Assembly (NCBI GenBank): GCA_948474755.1
Contig: CAOLHI010000417.1
Coordinates: 62,001-126,000 of the forward strand
DNA from: Ctenosaura bakeri
Taxonomy: Eukaryota; Chordata; Lepidosauria; Squamata; Iguanidae
DNA length: 64,000 bases
Direction: 5' to 3'
Made by a program: the position numbers and the translations under genes. The notes below the pieces were generated by a model. The model made no database searches. It was given only the letters and a program-made list of their open reading frames with translations, and had not been told where the DNA came from. Below, piece after piece: positions 1 through 10,375 of the stretch. The number at the start of each line of letters is the position of its first letter. Positions within the stretch are counted from its first letter, which is position 1.

Positions 1-1495
1 ATTGCTTTCTAAGTAATTACAAACTGACTGTTTAATGATCTTCTCTAGGATCTTTCCTGGTATTGATGTCAGGCTGACTGGGTGATAATTATTTGGGTCC
101 TCTTTTTCTCTTTATTGAAGATGAGGATGACATTTGCCCTCCTCCAGTCTGCTGAGACTTCTCCTGTTCTCAGAGTTCTCAAAGATTATTGCAAGTGGTT
201 CTGAAATGACTTCTGCCAGTTCTTTTAATATCTTTGGATGTAATTAATCTGGCCCTGGAGGCTTGAATACATCTAATTTAGCCAATATTCCTGTACTACT
301 CCCCTACCTATTCTGTGCTGCATTTCCCCCACTTCCCCACCTGCTCCCCACCCCCCAGGTTGGGTACATTTATCCTTTTAGAAAAAAGCTGAGGCAAAGA
401 AGGTGTTGAGTAGTTCTGCCATCTCACTTCCCCCTGTTATTAATTGGTCACTTTCTCCACACAGCAAACCTATAATTTTCTTGTTTTTCCTTTTGCTGCA
501 GACATATCTAAAAAAAGCCCTTTTTATTGTTTTCAATGTCTCTGGGAAGCCTGAGTTCATTCTGTGCTTTAGCTTTCCTGAACTTCTCTCTACATACCCT
601 GGATATTTGCTTGAATCCCTCTTTGGTGGTTTCACCATTTTTCCGTTTCCTGTACATGTTTCTTTTAACACTTAGCTCAGCTGAGAGTTCTTCATCAACC
701 ATACTGGTTTCTTTAGATACCTGCCATTTTTCTTCCTTATTGTCACAGTTTTCAATTGTGCCTTCAGTATCTCACTTTTAAGAAACTCTCATCCATCATG
801 AACTCCTTTCTCTTTCAGTATTCTTGACCATGGAATTTCAGCAAGTAACTCCCTAAGTTTACAGAAATCAGCTTTCTTAAAGTTTAGGATGCATATCTGG
901 GTACACTAGACTTCTCTTTCCCACTGAATGACAAGCTCCAAAAGAGCATGGTTACTCCCTTCTAAGAATCCCACCATCTCCACCTCATCAACAAGGTCAT
1001 CGCTGTTGGTCAGGATCAGATCTAAAATAGTGGATCTGCTTGTTCCCTCTTCCACCTTTTGGACCATGAAATTGTCTTTAAGGCAAGTGAGGAACCTGTT
1101 GGACCTTGAAGTCTTGGCAGAGTTTGACTTCCAACAAATATCAGGAAAATTGAAATCTGCCATTACTACTGCATCTCTCCTTTTTGAATGTGTGGTCATC
1201 TGCTCCAGGAAGGCTTCATCCAAGTCCTCAGGCTGGCCTGGAGGCCTGTAGCAAATCCCCACAATCACATTCTATTGTTTCTCACTCCCTTAATTCTTAC
1301 CCAGATGCTCTCGACTTGGCTTCCCAGATTTAAGTCACGGATCTCTTCACAGGTGAAAACATCCTTGACATATAAGGCTACTCCTCCTCCTTTCTTGTTT
1401 GGTCTATTTCTGCTAAATAGGTTATAGCCCCCTATTTGTACATTCCAATCATGAGACTCATTTAGGATGAGGAACCTTTTTGTGATGTGCAACTA
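1..1495 (-). mobile_element. CR1-clade LINE, antisense, truncated by window edge
   Basis: Read on the minus strand this is one continuous non-LTR retrotransposon: endonuclease domain (about 1492-906), linker (about 700-380) and the start of the RT (about 380-1). The recognisable stretches lie in several frames, so the copy is frameshifted. Near 380-190 is the linker, ending in a run resembling LLNTFFASAF. Near 110-1 is the segment NYHPVSLTSIPGKILEKIIK, which matches the CR1/L2 RT block 'RPVSLTSIPGKILE'. CR1 elements encode an APE-type endonuclease and an RT and move by target-primed reverse transcription. The element continues beyond base 1, so its 3' end is not visible. The 5' end near 1495 is a truncation inside the endonuclease domain. 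Confidence 0.9.
906..1492 (-). pseudogene. CR1 APE-type endonuclease domain, decayed
   Basis: Two overlapping minus-strand frames encode the endonuclease. Residues from 1492-1265 include SHDWNVQIGGYNLFSRNR and KKGGGVALYVKD. Those from 1268-906 include the block GICYRPPGQPEDLDEAFLEQ, then ADFNFPDICW, then LDLILTN, then SNHALLE. In this family the expected catalytic motifs are GDFN and SDH. Here they read ADFN and SNH, so the histidine-paired aspartate is asparagine. The frame change near 1265 and these substitutions indicate a dead enzyme. Assignment to CR1 is firm; the subfamily is not determined. Confidence 0.85.
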
Positions 1496-1834
1496 TGTCT
1501 AAATGAGCTACTGCATACAAAATTAACTCTTGTGTGTCATGTGTTCAGCACAATTGAGAACAGTCCAAGAAGAGGTAAAAATTTTGCATAAACTCACTTT
1601 TTATGGTTTCTATATTAATTTATGTAATGTGCCTTGAGTCCCAGGGCAGGGAAAAGGTGGAATGAGGACAGCATGGAGAATGGGAAGGAGGACAGGAAAG
1701 AGAGAAAATAATTCCTTTTAAACCATTTGACTAGAAATATGTTGTTACCATGGTTCTGACATGCCTGGTGATAGCAGTAGATATCTCTTGATATCAAACT
1801 TATTAGGCCTTTACTTGACCTTTCTCTGCCACCG
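1496..1834. other. Unannotated spacer between CR1 and LTR copy 1
   Basis: No gene or element recognised. The sequence is AT-rich single-copy-looking DNA with no open frame of interest. Confidence 0.5.
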
Positions 1835-2661
1835 TGCTCCACGTGTTTGCAAGGGCCACCGGACAAGCACGTAAACAGGTGCGGCCATTAATGGTTGGAC
1901 ATTCCAATCCCCATTTAGGCAGGCAGATTAATGCCTCTCCGTTGCTTCAGGGACCATTTTCTTGCAGACACACCTTGCTTAAGTGCGACTCCACACAAAG
2001 ACGCATAGCCGAGAGCCGGCACTTTCTTTATGCTGAGCCATTTGCATACTGGCTACACTATTGTTATCCGGTGCTAAGCTAATCATGTAAAACCTGACCT
2101 TTTCCAACACTTTTGCCCTGCTCCAAATTTCTTTTGTTCTCACTGAGCATGGCATGGCCTGTAGGCACAATCCACCCTATAAAGACCCTCTGATTCAGTG
2201 TGTCCCTCAGATCACTTCTTGGGATCACTTCCTTGGACTCCTCGGATCACCCTGGACTTCCATCTAGCCTTGCTGCCACTCTGTCCAGTGAGGTTGTCCC
2301 CTTAGCGAACCATGCTGAGCTTTCTTCCCTGCAATCCTCAGTTTCTCTCCAGGACTACGAGAAAAGGTGTCGTATCACCCATTTCCCCCAAAAACTCTTA
2401 TTTCTAATTTCCTAGTTAGCTGTGTGCTTGTGGTGTCTTTTCTGTTGTTTGTCCCTTAATGAAACTATCATTTTTACTATTTTAAAACCTTGGCTGACTG
2501 CTCTTCTGACCTGACGCTGTATACATAGGGTTAAAAGATCCCAGCTAAAGTTGCCCTGCCTCTCGTTAGCTTAAGAGAGTGCTCGAGTTAATTTCCCCAC
2601 CTTGTGTTTTTATATGGTTATTTGGGCATCCCTCCCGGGACCCCCATAATACAGGGTAACA
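1835..2661 (+). mobile_element. Solo LTR, copy 1 of three in the window
   Basis: An LTR of about 830 bp of an unclassified LTR retroelement (endogenous retrovirus or gypsy-like), recognised by alignment by eye with 8763-9613 and 49951-50808. Shared landmarks in order are a 5' segment GCAAGGGCCACCGGACAAGCAC, the promoter segment around CCCTATAAAGACCC with TATAAA at 2179-2184, a downstream segment rich in GGATCACT-like repeats, a U5-like segment with CTTGGCTGACTGC and TTGCCCTGCCTCTCGTTAG, and the terminal CAGGGTAACA. No internal coding region lies on either side, so this is a solo LTR left by recombination. The 5' boundary is uncertain by about 15 bases, and I could not find a clear target duplication. 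Confidence 0.75.
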
Positions 2662-3670
2662 ATGTCACCTGTGGGGAAAAGTACCACAAATGCACACATG
2701 TACCAAGGGCATCTCAGGTACCACATGTCACTTAAATTGGAATTTTTTAGTTAAGTGTATTATTAAGGAAATCTATTACTTAAAATAGAAAAGTCTCAGA
2801 CCATCATAGCATAAATTACTAACAGAATATATAAAGATCAAGTCAAACAACAACAACACTGTATTTTACACACAGGAATTATCATTTTTTAATGCTGTGG
2901 ATTGTCTATTATGCACAGAAATCCTCATACTAACTGTTTTAAGTAAGCAATCCCTTGGCCAGGATTCCATCGTGCCAAATGATTTTTCAATGAAACAAAG
3001 TCTGAGCAGTTTGACAACTTCACGTTCCACACAATGGGGAATCCAGAAACTAATGGCAGAAGTGGAAATCAGGGGTTCAGAACAGAAATCACCATAAGCA
3101 CAATGGAAGCAGTCATGATCTTGCTTTTCTATGCTGGTGGATCTTTCCCCTTTGCTGGCATTCAGTTATATCACAAATCTTGTCTAAAAAAATATTCACT
3201 CATTTCAAAAGAAAATATCTTTCATAGTAGTGTTTATAGAGTTTTCAGAGTTGTTTCAAGTTGCTTCTTGCCCCCAGGAAGAGGAATTTTTTTTTTGCCC
3301 TAATACATTATTTTTTTAGCTTTACCCCCACCAACCCCCAGCCATCACATCTACAAATAACAGTGATTGTTTTATAGTTTTGTCGACATGTGTAGAAGGA
3401 ATTCTTACTGTACTTGTCAAAGAACTCATTCCAAAAATGCACTAAGAAATGAATAGCTTCCCAGTCTTTGCAATATTTCCTTGGATTTCAGTGGGATTTG
3501 CTTCTAGCTTGGACTGCTGCCTAAGACTGTGGATGGTGAGCTCCCAAGCAAAGGAACACATTGCAATAGTAGGATGAAAAACCATCTGTAAGATGACCTA
3601 CTGCTCATTTCTAATCTTCCCAAGATGCCACAGTTTAAAAATGCCTTACAGTACTTCAAACCTTACAGAA

Positions 3671-3702
3671 TACACACACACACGCGCGCGCGCATACATA
3701 TA
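3671..3702. repeat. (CA)n(CG)n(TA) dinucleotide microsatellite
   Basis: About six CA units run directly into about five CG units and then ATACATATAT. The alternating purine-pyrimidine tract including CG steps is a classic potential Z-DNA sequence. Confidence 0.9.
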
Positions 3703-3987
3703 TGAGAAAACGTCACACCATTAGAGGTTCTAAATAATTTAATTTGAGATATCAATGCTTATTAAAATCTTTCAAACTTAACACACCTCATAGGATTAAT
3801 TGTCTCGAGACGGCTAGCTAATAAACTGTGTTTGACTTCATTTTTTCCCCAAGAAATGCAATTAAAATAGCCTTTAATCAAAGTTTGCATAAATGCATTC
3901 ATAATTATTTAGATTCATAATGAATAAAATCCTCTCTTTGTTCAAACATTGTAAGAAATGTTCTTAAGAACTGATGAATAATTCATT

Positions 3988-3988
3988 G

Positions 3989-4020
<32 letters not shown>
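3988..4020. repeat. (ATC)n trinucleotide microsatellite
   Basis: Eleven near-perfect ATC units, followed by an imperfect extension to about 4047. It explains the poly-methionine run in a spurious minus-strand frame. Confidence 0.95.
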
Positions 4021-4546
4021 TTTATCACTGTCATCTTCATCATCAGATCTAAGGCTAGTGAGTTTATAGAAAACATCCTTTTCAGGTGCCAGAGAGTCCC
4101 AGACAGATGTTTAGTAATCCACTCTACTGCAATGTGATCAACCATGTTCTGCCCTCTTCTCTGCGATATCCCTTCTCTCTTCCCTTACTCCCATACTGCA
4201 CAACTAGTTCTTGAGTGCTTGTCATCAAAACAATGGAAGTCATTTGTCTGATACATATGTATAATTTGCTCTGTTGTTTGGCTATCCCTGTTCTGGTGCT
4301 AGTATATTATGTATTGGATGGAGACTGAAAATCTAATTAATTACATTATTGGCAACTACTTTAAACCTATTCATGGTAACAATTAAGGGTGTGTGATATA
4401 TCATCCAGTAAAGACTACCCTAAGCTTTCTGCAGGTATAAAGATAGCACTATTGCAAAAGATCTGATATTAATTATATCAATAGAAATGGGAAGTAATAA
4501 ATTGAAGTAATGCACTTAATTAAGAGGAGTGGAGTAGCAAGGCTGT

Positions 4547-4581
4547 GTTGCTGTTGTTGTTGTTGATGATGGTGATGATGG
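4547..4581. repeat. (TTG)n(ATG)n trinucleotide microsatellite
   Basis: TGTTG/CTGTTG units grade into GATGATGGTGATG units, directly beside an L2-type tail. Confidence 0.85.
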
Positions 4582-4765
4582 TATTTATATCATTCTTTTC
4601 TCCCAGTATTAGGACTCAGGGTGGCTTACAGTTTGATGAGAACAAGACAACTACAAAATGTACCAAGAGTGAAAACTAAAATGGAATCAAACTATTCCCA
4701 ATATTAAAACAATTTATGCATACGCTTGAAAAAAATAAAATAAAATGCAATTAAAACGATACAAT
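4577..4765 (-). mobile_element. L2-clade LINE 3' tail fragment (decayed)
   Basis: On the plus strand the segment reads TTTATATCATTCTTTTCTCCC, then GGACTCAGGGTGGCTTAC, then an A-rich run with AATTAAAAC. This is the reverse complement of the 3' end common to squamate L2-type LINEs. Only the 3' end is present. Confidence 0.55.
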
Positions 4766-5788
4766 ACCTTCTGCCTATACTTTAAAACTTTCTCTTTCAA
4801 AAACCTTCAAAATAAACTTTCCCTGTTGATGGATGTACAGCAAGGAGAGGGCCATTTTGGTGTCCCTGGGAAGGAGGTTTCATTATATACGGGCAGCTGC
4901 TGAGAAGTTCCAGTTTACCATCCCCACCAACCATGCCTATGACAGTGATGGGACTGAGAGAAGAGATCCCTTGAGGATCTCGAGGACTGAGCATACAGGA
5001 AGATGCAGCTTGCCAGATACCCTTGAGCCACATAAGGCTGCATTGATCATAACAGAGTTATATTTCAAAAGTAAAGAAACACATGTTATTACCTTATTAG
5101 TTTTATGTCCAATACATTGTAATTATTTTGAACAGGCATTTTAAGACATATTGAGATCCATTCTAACAGTGCAATTCAATTTTGACACTGATTTAATCCA
5201 TGGTTTCTTTTATTTCTATTCAAACTCTCCCTCAACAACATGTATATTATTCATTCACCCTTCAAATCTCATGGGTTCTTTAAGGGAGAAAAAATGACAT
5301 AAACCTTGAAAAGGTCTGTTACCATGCATTTCAGGACATCATTTTGCAACCTGGTACTTTCCAGGTATCTGATCCTACAAATCCCACCACCCTTACCCAC
5401 TAATCAAGTTGAGAGATTTGTATACATCCCACTGGAGTGATGTCAGAGCAAAAAGCCCACAAGCATAATTTGGCTAATTATGGTATTGGTGAGAGACCAA
5501 AGGTGTCCAACAGCAGCTGGTGCAGGGGAAGGCTGTTCTGGCCGCTGGTAGAGAATTTCTGGTACTTCCTTGGGGTCCCATCAGTTGCTGTTGCAGCTCT
5601 TGGAGCTGAGGTTTGCCTGACTGGCAATTAGGCAGAGAACAAAGAAAGGAGGATATTTTATACTAGGAAGTATTTCCTTGAGCTTTTCACAAACTTTGGA
5701 ACATAAAAAGCATCCTGCCCCAGCTGAATCTAGCCCTGGGGTATCCAGTGATTTTCACTGTTGGATCCTGTTACAGAAGACAACTCAC
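4766..5788. other. Unannotated stretch
   Basis: Nothing recognised. A 103-codon plus-strand frame at 4833-5144 and its antisense partner show no known domain and are probably chance. Confidence 0.45.
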
Positions 5789-5988
5789 GGCTTTTCCACA
5801 CTACACTGTTAAAGTGCTATTATTCTACTTTCAACATCCTATGGAATTCTGGTATTTGTAGTTTTCTGATGTCAAAGAGCTCTCTGACTGAGAATTCTAA
5901 AGGTCCTACTCTAAACTACAACCCTAGGATTCCATAGGATGTTGAAAGTGGAATAATAGCACTATAACAGTATAGTGCAGAAATGGTC
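5789..5988. mobile_element. Palindromic MITE, family A copy 1
   Basis: A foldback element of about 200 bp. The left arm begins GGCTTTTCCACACTACACTG and the right arm ends TAGTGCAGAAATGGTC, with matching inner arms (AGTGCTATTATTCTACTTTC against GGAATAATAGCACTATAA; GGAATTCTGG against CTAGGATTCC). It aligns almost base for base with 21367-21568 and 24097-24296. It codes for nothing and is likely mobilised in trans by a DNA transposase (hAT-like by general appearance, an inference). No clear target duplication was found. Confidence 0.8.
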
Positions 5989-8365
5989 TTAAACTTCAAT
6001 TAAAACATTTTGGAAGGAGCCAATAACAATATGTGTCCCTTATGAGCAGTTGTTCCAACCAAAATATCCTGTGCCTTTTTTCTCTTTCTCTCAATACCAC
6101 AAATTTTAATTTTAAAAAGCACCATGACAGCAATTTAGTTTATTTAGGTCCCTACCAAGAAATAATGTAAATTGATTGGCTTTTTTAAACTAACAATTGA
6201 CAAAAGGTCTTAATCCTTTTCTATTAAAGTTCCAGTTTCTGAAAAATGGCCACCTAACCATTAGTGATAACCTGCAAGAAAGTCATAATTTATTTATAGA
6301 TAAGGTAGGGAAACACACTAAATATGAAAAGTTCATAGTGTTTCCAGCCAGGACTCCTAATATTAAATAATTAGGACTGAAGGCTTACCAGTTATTCTCT
6401 TCTAAAGCCTCTTACTTCCACTTGTCATATTGGGATCACTGACATTTTTTCTTCTTCTTTAAACAAATGTTTATAGCAACCATTTCTGACAACAATTGAA
6501 ATTTTTTTAAAAAGATCCCTCTTTGAATGTCTTGATCTCTGTCTCTCTCTCCATCCCTTTCTCTTATTATCCTTTTTGCCTAATTTATTACACTGCTATT
6601 GAAAATAATGATATCAATATCACTCATTTGCCTGCCTGCTTCAGAAAAGACAATTGGCTCAACTGAATGCAATGCTAGCTTGATCTGATTAATAATTTTT
6701 TTCATTTAACTGAACTCAGGTATATGCATCTTGAACCCTAAGACCATCCTCCCTTGGTTCAAAATTTGTGAATACCCAAGATTCTCCACATCAGATCTGC
6801 AAAAACATTTAGCAATGGAGCATCAAGAATACCTCATAGAGGTCAGAAGTAATGGGCTTAGATATATTTAGAGATCCAAAGTGAGTTCCCCTCCTGTTAA
6901 CTTATTTTAGCTCTTCTATGATGTTGTAAATTGAAACTTTTTGAAATATTTTCTATACCTTCTGTTCCCATTAGTTCCTTCCTCAGTTCTTCCTTAGCAG
7001 TCTGCATTATTCCAGACACTTGAGGGAAAGTATATGATCCAAATGAGTATCATCTTGTATCTGTTTATATTTTCCTCTGCTGAAACAAACAAACAAACAA
7101 AAAAATCTGTGGGACAAGTGTCCTTGCACTGAGCTCTGACACTTGCCTCAACATCAGTCAAGACTACTAGTCCATGTTGGAAAGGCTAGAACCCTTACAG
7201 TGTCTTAGGTACCCAAAAACTTGGAGATTTCTGACTGATATGGACCATACACACTCAGTTCAAGATTGCAGAAGTGGAGTTATGTATGTGGCAGCATTGT
7301 ACAAGCAGATGCAAATGCACCTGCACATTTGGGTGTGCATTCAGTTGTACAACACTGCCATTCAGCACAAAGGTTGTGTAGCACAATCTGGGTGTAAGAT
7401 TGTATCACCTATGGGGGTTTAGACTATGTAGCCTCTACACCTCATGTGGCAAATGGAAATGAAAATAGCAGTGGTTTTTCAGAGTGTTTTCCATTCCTCC
7501 TGGAATTGGCTGGGACTGGACCTGAGATCTTCTGCAGGGAAAACATGTAGTCTACGCTTGAGCTAGAGATCCAAGTCATTTAAAGCCCATATTCTAAAAA
7601 GACACCTTATTTCTAAACAAGGATTGCATTGGGCTCTCCTGTGAAAATTAATCACATTTTAAACTCTTTGAAGTAGACTTCCTGAACATTTTGCTGAAAT
7701 ATCTTGAATTCCAGCTTAGGTAATTTTTTTGATCTGTTGCTGAATGTTAATTCAAAAACAATTTAACCTAATGAAGCTGCCTTTTATCCAGTCACAATAT
7801 TATCTCATCTAGTCCTTATTTTCTAAGGGTGTCAGGGGTTCTGTAAACTTACAGGAAGACTTCTGTACACTTGTAATAAGACAATTTCCCAAGTAATACA
7901 ATGTCCTTTATTCAAGAATGAGAATGAGAAATGCCATGTGAAAACTGCCCTAGTTGAGAAGAGGTGTTGAGTTGGCAATCTTTGCATGCCTATAATCACT
8001 AATTGCTAGTTTTCATATACATTCCACTCCCCGATTGTTTGTTTTATTCCACACGTTTTCTTCATATACTACTCTAGCCTGCAGTCATTTTCTTCTTCTT
8101 TTTTCTTTAGCCCATGTGTTTGATTATAAGAAAGTAATCTGTAAGTAATTTGTAAGTAAAGCTACTTTAATATGATTGAATATGATTTACAAACAAGATT
8201 AAACTTACGTCTGCTAGAATATGTGTGTACAGGGGCAGGTATGGCAAGGTTTCTGCCTTGCCAATATGATTACTCTAATTCAGAGATCCACTACTATCTC
8301 TTACATATCTCTACAAAAGGAACTGGCAACTATGCAGCAATATCAATGTGTGAGGTCCTCCTCAT
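5989..8365. other. Unannotated AT-rich stretch
   Basis: No gene or family recognised. It holds a short (AAAC)n tract at about 7083-7100 and an imperfect dyad at about 7297-7362 with TTGTACAA at both ends and facing GCAAATGCAC and GTGTGCATTC arms, which may be a small foldback element. Confidence 0.45.
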
Positions 8366-8762
8366 ATGAGTCAACATGAGTAATTTGAGTCAACAGTGTG
8401 ATGTGGCAGCTAAGAAAACCAACTTGATTCTAGGGTGTATCAATAAGAGTATAGTGTCTATGTCAAGGGAAGTAAGAGCGTTATTCTCTTTTGCTCTGAT
8501 GAGACCTCACTTGCAATACTGTGTTGATCTCTGGGCAAAACAATTCAAGAAAGATATTGACAAGCTCAAATGTGTCCAGAGAAGGATGACCAAAATTGTA
8601 AAAGGCCTCAAAACCATTTCCTGTGAGAAGTCGCTTAGTGAGCTGGATATGTTTATTCTGATGAAAAGAAGGTTAAAAGATGACACAATAGTCATGCTTT
8701 TGTTACTCCACTGGAAAAACCCTATCCCGGGGTCTACAATTTTGCTATTGAATATGATTCCG
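8366..8762 (+). mobile_element. CR1-clade LINE, RT C-terminal segment (5' piece of a split copy)
   Basis: The frame at 8376-8771 encodes the thumb and C-terminal part of a CR1 RT. Visible blocks are QQCDVAAKKTNLILGCINKS, MSREVRALFSFALMRPHLQY, LWAKQFKKDIDKLKCVQRR and KGLKTISCEKSLSELDMF. The order matches CR1 (VRPHLEYC..W.PQFKKD...VQRRATK). Similarity fades after about 8690. The element is 5'-truncated at about 8366 and resumes at 9614 after LTR copy 2. The frame is open, but it is only a fragment without catalytic motifs. Confidence 0.85.
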
Positions 8763-9613
8763 TGTGCCTGAGAGGTCACCTGGATCGGCACATAGGCAGC
8801 CACAGTCGAATGATCGAAAACCAGGTCAGGACAGTAAAATCCCCAGTCACATCGCACCAGGAGACCCCAAGCTGTGCAAACCCACAGTAAACAAAGGGTC
8901 CTCAGCCTCTGAGAAGCCGACTTGAGGGGATTAGTGTGTTTGCCCCAAGTTTAACAAGTATCCTATCAGGCGAGGACCATTTACATGAAGTCACACCACA
9001 ACCACATGCAGCTGAAGATCCTGAGACTTTGGCAACACCTTGTAATCTCATCATGCAAAGGAAGTTACCTTTGTAAAGTTTCTTTCTCATTGTAACACCC
9101 ATTGTTCTCCCCAGGAAAGGATTAGCCCTCCAGGTACTTTTTCCCCTACAAACAGTCCCAGTTTTTGAGCATTTATTTGGATCACTCCCAGTCATCCGAG
9201 CAGACCATTGCTCCGTCTGTTGAGTAATCCTCTCAACCTTCTCTGTGCTGAGCCCCACTTCTCCGCTGTTTTTCCTGGACCAAGGACTTCAGGAAAAGGT
9301 GCAGTATTACCCTAGCTACAACCCCATCAATATTCCCCTATTCAGTTTCCTCTCTTTTGCTTCTTAATAGGTCTTGAGTGAGTGTGTGAGTGATTGCATT
9401 GATTCGTGAGATTTTCATTCAATAAAATCATTTATTGGACATCTTTTGTTTCATTTTTGGCTTGGCCTGACCCCCTAAAAACTGGGTAAAAAGACCCCGC
9501 TAGGTTACCTTGCCTCTCACATTGCTATTGCTTGTGCTCTGGCTAGTTTCCATTTCCCATCATGTGGAGCACATTGAGGTGTCCCCCAAGGGATCCCAGG
9601 AATCAGGGTAACA
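8763..9613 (+). mobile_element. Solo LTR, copy 2, inserted in a CR1
   Basis: About 850 bp, aligned with the LTR copies at 1835 and 49951. Shared landmarks are the 5' segment TGCCTGAGAGGTCACCTGG, TTTTCCCCTACAAACAGTCC at the TATA position (degenerate TACAAA at 9147-9152), GGAAAAGGTGCAGTATTACC, AATAAA at 9421-9426, TTGGCTTGGCCTGACCCC, GTGCTCTGGCTAG, TGGAGCACATTGAGGT and terminal AATCAGGGTAACA. It separates the two halves of one CR1 copy. No internal region is present. The LTR is diverged from the other two and its target duplication is not evident. Confidence 0.75.
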
Positions 9614-9966
9614 TTTAAATACTTGAAGAGATGTCATATGGAGAATGGAACAAACTTGTTTCCTATTGCTCCAGAGACTAGGATGCAGAACAATGCCTTC
9701 ATGCTACAGGAAAAGAGATTCAAATATTCCTAAACATTAGGAAAAATTTCACACTGGTAAGATAACTTTAAAAGTGGAATATGTTGCCTTGATGTGTGAT
9801 GGCTTCTCCTTGTCTGAACATTTATAAACAGAGGCAGAATGGCCTTCTCTTAAGAATGCTTTGACTGTATATTCCTGCATGACAGGGGGTTGGATGACTT
9901 CTGTTATCTCCTCCAGCTCTATGATTTTCTGATATCTAAGGTTATGATATCTGAGTTTATGATATT
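9614..9966 (+). mobile_element. CR1-clade LINE 3' end (3' piece of the split copy)
   Basis: Conceptual translation gives KYLKRCHMENGTNLF, then APETRMQNNAFMLQEKRF, then NIRKNF-like and W-rich blocks. This is the C-terminal end of the CR1 RT polypeptide with stops and shifts. It is followed by the characteristic 3' sequence CAGGGGGTTGGATGA, CTCCAGCTCTATGAT and a degenerate tail of TATGAT-like repeats to about 9966. The polypeptide order continues from the fragment ending near 8760, supporting a single CR1 interrupted by the LTR. Confidence 0.85.
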
Positions 9967-10171
9967 AAGGGCTTGTGCAATGTCCCCTTAAAAAGTTTTA
10001 ATACAGCAATTTTAAGCACTGAAGTTCTGACACCCCAATATCTCATAGATGCAATTTCAGTGGCTGGAATACATGCAACTCAGGGGGGAAAAGGGTTTGG
10101 TTTAACCCATATGATACAGGATTACCACAAACATGTTTTTTACATCAACATTGCCCTGTTTGCTAATAACT

Positions 10172-10187
10172 ATCTCTCTCTCTCTCT
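10172..10187. repeat. (TC)n microsatellite
   Basis: Eight TC units in AT-rich DNA. Confidence 0.9.
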
Positions 10188-10249
10188 ATTTACATATTTA
10201 AACAGTTCATAAGAGTAGGGAACAGTGGTAGGGAACAGTGGTGCTTTAG

Positions 10250-10375
10250 ATCGTGTTGGACTGAAACCCTGATAATGCATCAACACTTGCTATACTGGCT
10301 AGGCCTGATAAGAGCTTCACTCTCAGCAACCTCTGGGGAGCCACTGTAGCTTACTCCCCCTCCCAAAACAAAAAA
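10250..10375. mobile_element. Palindromic MITE, family B copy 1 (decayed)
   Basis: The order TGTTGGACTGAAACCCTGATAA, TGCTATACTGGCTAGGCCTGAT, CAGCAACCTCTGGGGAGCCA matches the common squamate foldback repeat whose arms contain a 'GGACTACAACTCCCATCAT' type core. The arms are eroded. Compare 49104-49220 and 38424-38522. Confidence 0.5.

Larger units (their letters stand above)
2662..4546. other. Unannotated AT-rich stretch with two microsatellites
   Basis: No gene or interspersed element recognised apart from the two microsatellites listed separately. Short open frames here (such as 2897-3097 and 3034-3303 on the plus strand) show no recognisable domain and no start or splice context. Confidence 0.5.

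Noticed and set aside
3988..4020. CRISPR-like array among the short repeats
   Set aside because: The window is eukaryotic nuclear DNA, and all short repeats are simple microsatellites without spacers.
3942..4145. Minus-strand frame with a poly-Met run
   Set aside because: The run is the (ATC)n microsatellite read in antisense.
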